A stretch of DNA of 64,000 nt from Vibrio harveyi NBRC 15634 = ATCC 14126 = KCTC 12724 (GTDB lineage Bacteria; Pseudomonadota; Gammaproteobacteria; Enterobacterales; Vibrionaceae). Shown here piece after piece: positions 41,446 through 50,600 of this stretch. Each line of letters begins with the position of its first letter. Position 1 is the first letter of the stretch. Location: positions 1 to 64,000 of the forward strand of contig NZ_BCUF01000034.1 of the NCBI RefSeq assembly GCF_001591145.1, read 5' to 3'. The translations under genes were made by a program, and so were the position numbers. The notes beneath the pieces are model-generated. The model made no database searches. It saw nothing but the letters and a program-made list of their open reading frames with translations, and had not been told where the DNA came from.

Positions 41446-44310
41446 ATGACTGAATTACTTCAAAGCCTCAGCACACAGAATGAGTTCGTTGCTCGCCACA
41501 ATGGACCAAACAAATCTGACCAACAAAAAATGTTGGAAGCGATCAACGCAGTAAGCCTTGATGCGCTTATCGACGAAACCGTACCAGCGCAAATTCGCCT
41601 AGAGCAGCCAATGAGCTTGGCAGAAGCGAAAAGCGAAGCAGACATGCTGGCAGCAATGCGTAAGTTCGCCGATCAGAACCAAGTTAAACGTACATTCATT
41701 GGTCAGGGTTACTACAACACCTTCACGCCAAACGTAATCCTACGTAACGTGATGGAAAACCCGGGCTGGTACACCGCTTACACCCCTTACCAACCAGAGA
41801 TCTCACAAGGTCGTCTAGAAGCACTTCTAAACTACCAACAAATGGTGATGGATCTTACTGGTATGGAAATCGCGAACGCGTCACTGCTCGATGAAGCAAC
41901 GGCAGCAGCAGAAGCGATGACACTTTGTAAGCGTGCGGGTAAGAGCAAGAGTAACGTATTCTTCGTTGCTGACGACGTTCACCCGCAAACCATCGAAGTG
42001 GTAAAAACTCGTGCGAAATTCATCGGCTTTGAAGTACTCGTTGGTTCTCTAGAATCACTACCAGAGCAAGACGTATTCGGCGCGCTAGTTCAATACCCAG
42101 GCACAACGGGTGAAGTTCGTGACCTAACGGACATCATCGCAAAAGCGCAAGCAAACAAAACGTTGGTAACGGTAGCGACTGACCTATTGGCTTCTGCCCT
42201 ACTAAAACCTGCTGGTGAAATGGGCGCAGACGTAGCAATCGGCTCGGCACAACGTTTCGGCGTTCCTATGGGTTACGGTGGTCCACACGCAGCCTTCATG
42301 GCAACACGTGACAAGCACAAGCGTACTATGCCAGGTCGTGTTATCGGTGTTTCTATCGATACCAACGGCAACCAAGCTCTTCGCATGGCAATGCAAACGC
42401 GTGAGCAGCACATCCGTCGTGAAAAAGCGACATCAAACATCTGTACCGCTCAAGCACTACTAGCGAACATGGCGTCTTTCTACGCGGTTTACCACGGCGC
42501 AGAAGGTCTACGCACGATTGCTCGTCGTACGCACCACATGACAGCCATCCTAGCTGCTGGTTTAACTAAAGGCGGCTTCGAGCTTGCTCACAACAGCTTC
42601 TTCGACACCATCACAATCAATACTGGTGCACAAACTGAAGAGTTATACGCAAAAGCACTAGCGGCAGACATCAACCTACGTAAGTTGGGTACTCAGCTAG
42701 GCGTAAGCTTCGACGAAACCACAACCGTGGCAGACGTAGAAGCCCTATTTGCAGTATTCGGTGTGAAAGAAGAAGTCGCAGCACTATCAACTGAAATTGC
42801 AGGCAACGAATTTGCAGCGATTCCAGAAGCACTGCGCCGCACAACAGAATACCTAACGCACCCTGTGTTTAACACGCACCACAGCGAAACACAGATGATG
42901 CGTTACCTAAAACAGCTAGAGAACAAAGACTTCTCGCTAACGCACGGCATGATCCCACTGGGCAGCTGTACGATGAAGCTGAACGCAGCAGCAGAGATGA
43001 TTCCAGTAACTTGGCCTGAGTTTGGTTCGATCCACCCGTTCGCACCAGCAGAACAAGCAGCCGGTTACGCCGCACTAGCAAAAGATCTTAAAGAGAAGCT
43101 ATGTGAAATCACAGGCTACGACGCATTCTCACTACAACCAAACTCTGGTGCATCAGGTGAGTACGCAGGTCTTATCGCAATTCAACGCTACCACGAAAGC
43201 CGTGGCGAAGGTCACCGCAACGTATGTTTGATCCCAAGCTCTGCACACGGTACTAACCCTGCGACAGCGTCTATGGTGTCAATGAAAGTGGTTGTTGTTA
43301 AGTGTGATGAAGAAGGTAACATCGACGTCACCGACCTAGCAGCGAAAATCGAGAAGCACAAAGACAACCTATCAAGCATCATGATCACTTACCCTTCTAC
43401 GCACGGCGTATACGAAGAACAAGTGAAAGAAGTATGTGAAATGGTTCATGCAGCGGGCGGTCAGGTTTACCTTGACGGCGCAAACATGAACGCACAGGTT
43501 GGTCTAACAACGCCGGGCTTTATTGGCTCAGACGTTTCTCACCTAAACCTACACAAAACCTTCTGTATCCCACACGGTGGTGGCGGTCCAGGCATGGGGC
43601 CTATTGGTGTGAAATCGCACCTAGCGCCTTTCCTACCGGGTCATATTGAAAACGGTGCAGATGGCGAAAACTTCGCAGTATCCGCAGCGGACATGGGTAG
43701 CGCGTCTATCCTGCCTATCTCTTGGGCTTACATCGCAATGATGGGCGAAGCTGGTCTAACAGACGCAACGAAAGTAGCGATTCTGAACGCGAACTACGTG
43801 ATGGAGCAATTGCGTCCTCACTACCCTGTTCTTTACCGTGGCTCAAACGGCCGTGTAGCGCACGAATGTATTATTGACATTCGTCCACTGAAAGAAGAAA
43901 CAGGTATCAGCGAAGAAGACATCGCGAAGCGTCTAATGGACTACGGTTTCCATGCACCAACTATGTCGTTCCCTGTAGCAGGCACGCTCATGGTTGAGCC
44001 AACAGAATCGGAAGACTTAGAAGAGCTAGACCGCTTCTGTGATGCGATGATCGCAATCCGTGAAGAGATGGCGAAGGTTAAGAACGGTGAATGGCCGCTA
44101 GATAACAACCCGCTTGTAAATGCGCCACACACTCAAGTTGACCTAGCGAAAGATGAATGGGATCGCCCTTACTCTCGCGAGCTTGGCTGCTTCCCTTCTA
44201 AAGCAACCAAATCTTGGAAGTACTGGCCAACAGTAAACCGCGTAGATAACGTATACGGCGACCGTAACCTAATCTGCTCGTGCCCAAGCATTGATAACTA
44301 CGAAGATTAA
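41446..44310 (+). CDS. gcvP: Glycine dehydrogenase (decarboxylating), P-protein
   Basis: 954-residue PLP enzyme that decarboxylates glycine and loads the aminomethyl group onto lipoyl-GcvH. It is the fused single-chain form: N-terminal half (FIGQGYYNTFTPNVILRNVMENPGWYTAYTPYQPEISQGRLE) and catalytic C-terminal half with the PLP-lysine in LNLHKTFCIPHGGGGPGMGPIG, about residue 700. GSCTMKLNAAAEM is conserved. An AAGGAGTAGG ribosome site precedes the ATG. The L-protein gene is not here, as usual. Confidence 0.97.
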   Translation: MTELLQSLSTQNEFVARHNGPNKSDQQKMLEAINAVSLDALIDETVPAQIRLEQPMSLAEAKSEADMLAAMRKFADQNQVKRTFIGQGYYNTFTPNVILRNVMENPGWYTAYTPYQPEISQGRLEALLNYQQMVMDLTGMEIANASLLDEATAAAEAMTLCKRAGKSKSNVFFVADDVHPQTIEVVKTRAKFIGFEVLVGSLESLPEQDVFGALVQYPGTTGEVRDLTDIIAKAQANKTLVTVATDLLASALLKPAGEMGADVAIGSAQRFGVPMGYGGPHAAFMATRDKHKRTMPGRVIGVSIDTNGNQALRMAMQTREQHIRREKATSNICTAQALLANMASFYAVYHGAEGLRTIARRTHHMTAILAAGLTKGGFELAHNSFFDTITINTGAQTEELYAKALAADINLRKLGTQLGVSFDETTTVADVEALFAVFGVKEEVAALSTEIAGNEFAAIPEALRRTTEYLTHPVFNTHHSETQMMRYLKQLENKDFSLTHGMIPLGSCTMKLNAAAEMIPVTWPEFGSIHPFAPAEQAAGYAALAKDLKEKLCEITGYDAFSLQPNSGASGEYAGLIAIQRYHESRGEGHRNVCLIPSSAHGTNPATASMVSMKVVVVKCDEEGNIDVTDLAAKIEKHKDNLSSIMITYPSTHGVYEEQVKEVCEMVHAAGGQVYLDGANMNAQVGLTTPGFIGSDVSHLNLHKTFCIPHGGGGPGMGPIGVKSHLAPFLPGHIENGADGENFAVSAADMGSASILPISWAYIAMMGEAGLTDATKVAILNANYVMEQLRPHYPVLYRGSNGRVAHECIIDIRPLKEETGISEEDIAKRLMDYGFHAPTMSFPVAGTLMVEPTESEDLEELDRFCDAMIAIREEMAKVKNGEWPLDNNPLVNAPHTQVDLAKDEWDRPYSRELGCFPSKATKSWKYWPTVNRVDNVYGDRNLICSCPSIDNYED

Positions 44311-44332
44311 TTTTTGTAGAATCTAAATAGAC

Positions 44333-44362
44333 AAAGGCGAACCGAATGGTTCGCCTTTTTGT
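44333..44362 (+). terminator. Terminator after gcvP
   Basis: An 11-bp perfect stem, AAAGGCGAACC/GGTTCGCCTTT, with a GAAT loop and T-run. Similar but imperfect versions recur at 53477-53503, 54985-55014 and about 55690-55713. Confidence 0.92.
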
Positions 44363-44720
44363 TTGAGGGAAAATTTATAAAACTTGTTTATGGACAAGAA
44401 TGAGTTAGATTTCCTGCTCTAACTCACCGATCTAGGATTAGCAACACTAAGCCATATTTTCTAGCTGCAAAATGTAAGACCTGACTCCATCGTGTTTTGT
44501 AGCTACGAATGCTTCCACAAGACCATATTGAATGAACTTTACCAAGTGACTTTTGAAAAAGCTGTATAGTTTGATGGAGGAGTTGCAGAAAGCAAATAGA
44601 TATCTTAGAGGATAGGAAATCAATCTGGGCTGACAAAAATCTAACCCAGATATAGTCTGACAGTCACCGAGTCGAAAAGTGGGTAACTGTCAGATCAGGT
44701 CTGAATTAGTACACCTAAAT
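44363..44720. other. Left edge of the accessory island, noncoding
   Basis: About 360 bp with no convincing gene. It contains two neighbouring inverted repeats: ATCTGGG/CCCAGAT (44623-44651) and TCTGACAGT/ACTGTCAGA (44656-44694). They lie just past the helicase stop and may end its transcript or be remnants of a mobile element. Confidence 0.45.
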
Positions 44721-47093
44721 TTAGTCTCGAAGTGTCCTTAGCTGCCCGTTTCTAAACTCCAACTCATTACATGAATCGCTAAAGTCTATTAAGAATGGGC
44801 TAGCGGATTGGTTTCTTTCTGTGGAATAGGTAATATAAAGTTCATCTTCTGCTCTGGTCATAGCAACATATAGGCGTGAAACTTCTCTTGATTCCTCATT
44901 TGACGTATTTGGCATTAAGTTTGCTGAGACACCCGCTATGAATACATAACTGAATTCAAATCCTTTTGCTGACTCAATTGTACTAATACAAACCTGCTTC
45001 GCGGCTTCGACTGTAATGGAGTCTTGAATCTTCTTAGAACTGATTCCTTTTTGCTTGAGAGCTTCAAATACATCATTTCTGATTTGATTATTTAAACCAA
45101 TTACGCAGATCTGAGGGTAGCAGTCTGTTTCATTAACATCTTGATAATGTGTAATAATTTCATCAATTTTGTTTACAATAAACTCTGTCTGATCAGCGTT
45201 GCTTCGAGTTTTGACTATAAAGGGTTTTTCACCATGCTTACTTGGAAAGTCGGGCTTCGTCGGTTTACTAATATTATCCTCATCAACATCCGCAAATTCA
45301 TACTTTTCGATGAGCGAGTATGCGGTGTTCATTATTTCTTTAGTATTTCGGTAATTCTTCTTTAAAACGTAGCTTCTGTTGGCAACATTCACACCGGAGT
45401 GCTTGAGGGTGAACCCTTTGTTGTAGACGGTTTGAGCTCCATCGCCGACAAGGAATAAGCCGTTTTCTGCTTCCGAAAGAGCTTCGCTTTTATCCGTTTT
45501 GAGACTAGATAGCATTGCAATCTCAAGCTGAGATAAATCCTGAACCTCATCGATGAGAACACATCGGTATGGTGTGTAGGCTTTGAGTTTTTGATTAATT
45601 GATATGAGGTCTGTTTGAACTGCGATACTTGACTCAATTGAAAGTTCGTCGCTATTTAACAGGCTAATAGCAAAACTAATAACGCCTTCATAGTCAAGTT
45701 TACATAGTGTTTTGAGCAGTTCAATTTTCTCTAACACCAACTCCAAGACAATTCTTCTTTCGTCTTGAGTAAGAGCGATACCCCGCCCAACACGTTTGAA
45801 TGATTTAGTATCAAGGTAAAGTTCGAAGTTTGACGGAGTGAGTCTAGTACGAATGTAGAAAATCTCATCTTGCAAGAACTTCTTGAGGCGTTTGTCATCG
45901 AAAGAGCGAAACTTACTTGCTCTATAGAGTTTATGGTTTTTTATTGTTTTTATGGCATCTTGGTAAAAGTTACTAATTATATCTGTAGTTGCTTTTGTAT
46001 ACGTACTGATGCCTTTGGGGTGAACACTTTCGATAATGTTTGTTGCAAATCCATTTACGGTTGAAGTGTGAATATAACTAGCTTCGACTCCACATAGCTC
46101 AGTAATGAGAGATTGAAGCAGCTTTCGCATACTTTCAGTTAGGGTCACAAGTAAAATTGGTTGTTTGTACTTTTTAGCTAGATAGCGGGCGCGGTGCAGC
46201 ATTACACATGTTTTTCCGCTTCCAGATACTCCTCGTAATCGAGAAGGGCCTTTAAAATCTTTAACTGCGATTTTTTTTTGCTCTGGGTGAAGAAATAATA
46301 ACCAGTCTGCCCAAGTCGCATCTTCGGGTAGCTGTTCCACTTCATCCCAAGTAACAAAAATTTCACTATTTACGGGGTCTAACATTGCTAACTCTAGCTG
46401 TTCTTGAGTTGCTAGCTCAACTAAACCAGCTTCAAAGTTTAGTCGTTGTTTAAGCTCTTTCAGCTCCCCTTTGTGCGCGTGAGTGAATAAGTCATCAAAA
46501 GTGATCGCCATGTATTCATTGGATTTTTCTTCTATGTGATTAATGATACCTCCTGAATCACATTCCCATTCTTCTCCAGTGACACCAAGCAGGTATGTCT
46601 CGAGTTCGGGTTGAAGCTGGAGACCTTTTAGTTCTTTTGAGTTTAAATGACGTAGTAGAGGAAGTTGTAGTAAGTCTTCAGGTGAGGTCAGATCTGGTTC
46701 AACGAGTTTAGTTTCGTTAGGAGCTTCAGAGCTTACTTGTATAAATTCTAGTGTGTTATCTTTTTTATCTTTTACCCATCTATAATTTTTGTGGGACTCT
46801 ATCCAACTTTCAGTATCTTCGTGGTCACCCGCAAATAGAAAAGCCCTGAGTTTACTTTTTCCATCTACAAGTTGAACTACAAGGCGAAAACCATCACCAA
46901 GATCATATTTTTCTGCATTTGGAAGCCTACTCTCACCGTTATTGGTTCGTTTTAGCTCGGCAATTTGACCTTCACTGGCAGCTTCTTGCATTGCAGCTCG
47001 TGTTTTTTTAATCGCATCTTTTCCTTTTTTTCCCGATTTATTTAGCTTTCGGAAACATTTATTCATGTACTTTGTTTGTATTACTTTACTCAC
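44721..47093 (-). CDS. UvrD/Rep-type helicase with RelE/ParE-like N-terminal domain
   Basis: 790 residues. The N-terminal ~125 residues look like a RelE/HigB-fold module (KYDLGDGFRLVVQLVDGKSKLRAFLFAGDHEDTESW), although toxin activity is not shown. After a linker comes a superfamily-1 helicase: Walker A GVSGSGKTCVMLHRARYLA (about 286), LIDEVQDLSQLEI (about 512), GDGAQTVYNKGF, KKNYRNTKEI, and motif VI RLYVAMTRAEDELYITYS (about 735-752). It therefore should be an ATP-dependent DNA translocase. The start is a GTG at 47093. It lies 592 bp downstream of the STAND-nuclease gene on the same strand in the island; such helicases are common in defence systems. Whether the two work together is inference. 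Confidence 0.82.
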   Translation of the reverse strand: MSKVIQTKYMNKCFRKLNKSGKKGKDAIKKTRAAMQEAASEGQIAELKRTNNGESRLPNAEKYDLGDGFRLVVQLVDGKSKLRAFLFAGDHEDTESWIESHKNYRWVKDKKDNTLEFIQVSSEAPNETKLVEPDLTSPEDLLQLPLLRHLNSKELKGLQLQPELETYLLGVTGEEWECDSGGIINHIEEKSNEYMAITFDDLFTHAHKGELKELKQRLNFEAGLVELATQEQLELAMLDPVNSEIFVTWDEVEQLPEDATWADWLLFLHPEQKKIAVKDFKGPSRLRGVSGSGKTCVMLHRARYLAKKYKQPILLVTLTESMRKLLQSLITELCGVEASYIHTSTVNGFATNIIESVHPKGISTYTKATTDIISNFYQDAIKTIKNHKLYRASKFRSFDDKRLKKFLQDEIFYIRTRLTPSNFELYLDTKSFKRVGRGIALTQDERRIVLELVLEKIELLKTLCKLDYEGVISFAISLLNSDELSIESSIAVQTDLISINQKLKAYTPYRCVLIDEVQDLSQLEIAMLSSLKTDKSEALSEAENGLFLVGDGAQTVYNKGFTLKHSGVNVANRSYVLKKNYRNTKEIMNTAYSLIEKYEFADVDEDNISKPTKPDFPSKHGEKPFIVKTRSNADQTEFIVNKIDEIITHYQDVNETDCYPQICVIGLNNQIRNDVFEALKQKGISSKKIQDSITVEAAKQVCISTIESAKGFEFSYVFIAGVSANLMPNTSNEESREVSRLYVAMTRAEDELYITYSTERNQSASPFLIDFSDSCNELEFRNGQLRTLRD

Positions 47094-47685
47094 GGTAGGC
47101 TCTTATAGGTTATCTCTACTACAACTTATCATTATGCATATAATTACCCATGAAAATTCGATTGCTATCACAACTTTCGCCAAGCAAACCAACCCACTGA
47201 ATTATCACAAAAACTAGGTTAACTATAGCGAAGTGAGCAACTAAACGGGTTTAACTCTTTAGGGCATTTCGTGTTTTATGCCTCGTCAACACGCTTCTGG
47301 ACAAAAATGTGTCTGTGATATTACTAATTTAGAGATTTATGGATTAAATAAGTATGGCAAATGAAAGCGAAAAGCCCAGGCTGAATAATATTCCTACCCC
47401 AAATAGCAGTTCTTGTATGTAAAGGGCATTAGATACTAGAAGGCCTGATAGCGATGCCATTTCTCAAGCCTTTTTTCTTTCAACTTTCCGTGCAGAAAAT
47501 TTATTCTCATTTGCTACAGGTTTACCTCACCTGAACCATTAAACTTAAAGTTGCATGATGCCCATATCCGTATATGGGCTTAGCCATTAGAGAAAAGCAA
47601 GTAGAACTTGAAAGTTGGTTAAACTACACTTTAAGGCTTGCGGAAACATAAGCAACAGTGCAACTTCTAGTTATGAAATATATAA
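47094..47685. other. Gap between STAND-nuclease and helicase genes
   Basis: 592 bp with no convincing gene. A perfect hairpin GCCCATAT/ATATGGGC (47560-47579) lies about 100 bp after the STAND stop. The rest is AT-rich and probably holds the helicase promoter. Confidence 0.45.
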
Positions 47686-50600
47686 TTACTCTTCAAGTAA
47701 CCTCGTAAATAGTGAGTCAGCAGCGTCATCAAGCCGATCAATTTCCTCGACATTGAAGTGCTCCCAGTTTTCTGATTTGAACAGTCGGGATTCGATCAAA
47801 ACATAAGAACGTGGATCTCGTTCCAGAACTCGTACAATATCTTGAGCATGAAACCAGCTAATCGGCGACATCAAAACTTGTTCCAATAGAGACATCCAAT
47901 CAGTTATGTTGGTGAATCGTGAATGTTCAGTCAATCGCCGGAATCCACGCCAAAGCGAAGGATTAACATCATGTTGTGATCCAGTCGACGTCTTATCAAA
48001 GCGTTGCGACCACCGATAAAGAAGACCACTTAGAACTGGATCTATCTCTGGGCAGTCAACCTGAAGTGCCAAGATGCAAAGCCCTTCAAATAACTCGTCC
48101 GTTCCTGAAGCAACATATCGCATCAACGTTGGGGCTATACGTTCATCAATATGTTTCTGCACATATGCATACACACTCGGTTCATACAAGACCTCGATCA
48201 TAACATATTCATATTTAGAGAGTTCTTCGTAAAACCGGGAACTATTGTTCATTGCACATAGGCACACCAAATATTTTCTAACAAAATCCTTAGACCAACG
48301 TTCGGTCATTAGTTTATTCAGCCAAGGGATAGGCAGACCAAAACTGTTTGCAGCGGCTACTGCAGGCCTAAGAAAAGCATGTGGAGATTTGCTCGAACCT
48401 TTAGTTGTCCATTGATGTTGTGCTACTACATGACCACTCGATGTAAACTTAATCATTGGGATATATGTTTCAACACCTTCGCGGTGATCATTCACGGGGT
48501 CAGATAGTCGAATAAGTTGTTCGCATTGTTCAGACGATATGTTATCAAGCACCAAAGGTGCTGATGATTCGAAATTGGCAGTAGTGCCGGATAACGCTCG
48601 AACTGCATCATCGTATGTAATGCATGTTTCAGACCTCGTTCTTTTATATTCAGGTGCCGTCGATGGCTTCTCTTGTTGTACAGTAACTCTCCTGTCGCTC
48701 ATGTTATCGATAACGCGATGCAACAATCCATCTCCTTGACACGGTGATGCATCAACCAAAACCCTCAAATGTTCGGTATCTACGTCCCCAGCACGTCTAC
48801 GCTCCATTAAGCACTTCATTGCAATCCAAATGTGCTCTGCATTTACGAGCTGTTGTTCAATAAGCTCTGGTTGTCCACAAAGACGCAATGAGCGAAGCGT
48901 AGCACTTTGCAACAGTGGAATATTCACCTCATTGAGAACACGCTCAGGCGCTTCTCGACTCTCCGGCCACCCATGAATGGACAAACGGTCATATAGCCAA
49001 CTAGCAGCCGCAGACCCAGATGGAAGCCCTTCTTGGTTCCACGAGTCATTCCAAACTTCGTCGAAAAGCCCAGAAAAGAAGTCGATGAAACTATCTCTTC
49101 CTCTTGCAAAAATACGGCACCATCCCATTTGACTATCTGTGAGGACAAAAGATATCAGACTGTGATACGCAAGATTTTTGCTGTGATCAATTTTCAGAGG
49201 TGAAGACTCTCCCATAATGACTGGAACAATCCGCTCTAAAGCAACACTGTAAGGTAATCGACCCGCTGCAAAAATAGCAGAACGTCGTAACTGCCAGTTT
49301 AGAAGTGGATCGACTGCGATTCTGATAAGCTCGTCGGCATTATCTACATCACCTAAGCGCATTGTGAGGATGCACTGCCACAACTGAATTGCGGGAGACT
49401 TGAGTCGACCTCGCAAAACTAAAGCCGATTTTGCTCCTGACGCTACAATTGCAGTAGCAATTCCTACAGCTAACGTTTCTTGGTCCTCTTTCGCATATGC
49501 CTCAAGCAAAGCAGATAAAGCGATACGAGAACGCCTTCGAGAGAGGCTTAAAGCTGCACTTTGACGAATTTCTGGATTTGAGTTAGTCAAAGCTTCAGCG
49601 AGCATTGTAGTTACTTCAGAATAAGATAGTTCGCCTAGCTTCATAAGCGCGGGTATAGCTAAGTGGATACCTTTTGAGTCCATGGAAGCCATGTGCTCTT
49701 CTAGGAGTTCAATAGCCTCGATGAACGGTTTTTGGTGGCATAACATCAGAAACAGAAAGTCCCAGACCTTCTTCTCCTTTATGTCTATTTCTACTACCTT
49801 TAGGCGTTTATAAATATTACCTAGGTCTTCGCCTGCATACGCTAATATGGAAAGCGCAGTAAATCTGTCTTCAATTGTAGTACTGTGATCGAATAGTTGA
49901 GCCTGATATTTGCTTGAGTCAAAAAAGGCTGGCTGAAGTACGGGCAGTAGAGCAGAAAAAGCTCTAATACTGTCTTTCCTGTTGGCAAATGACTCACATA
50001 AATGGAAAAGCGAAGGTTCAGCAAGAAAAACCAGAATTCGGATTGCATTCTCAATGACACCCTCTTCATGGTGACCTTCTCTAAGAACCTCAATACAATG
50101 TGTACGTAAATTGGCTCTTGAAGACCAGACCCCCTTAGTAAGTGGACCCAGTAATGCTGATTTAGAAATAAGCATTGAAGACAGCTTTACTCGAGGCATT
50201 GCAGCTAAAAATTCCACGGTATCATGAAGACTATCTATATAGAGATTAAAGTCACGCGTGGAACAACTTTTACGTGTATTGTTTGACTCTTGATGGGTGG
50301 ATATAAAATAAAAGGCAGCCCGTAAAGCTTCGCGACGACGATCTCGCAGTAATATTTTGAGCAACATTCCCTTGATGTTAGGAGGACAACTTTTGAATAG
50401 CTTAAGAGTGTCTGAGTTTATTGCGCAACCTTTACGTAACATTGCCACATCCAACCGACCTAGCGCCGATTCTATTTGGTCTTCATCAACTGCGTTATTG
50501 ATCGAGAAAGCGATTAGGTTGTGTAGTTGTTCCGGAGCGAGTTCAAGTATCGTTTCAATAATAGCTGACGACCACTGATAATCAGAGAAATACCGTTGTG

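Noticed and set aside
47615..47806. Short plus-strand frame at the end of the STAND gene
   Set aside because: Mostly antisense to the STAND gene and low in complexity (Ser/Asn-rich).
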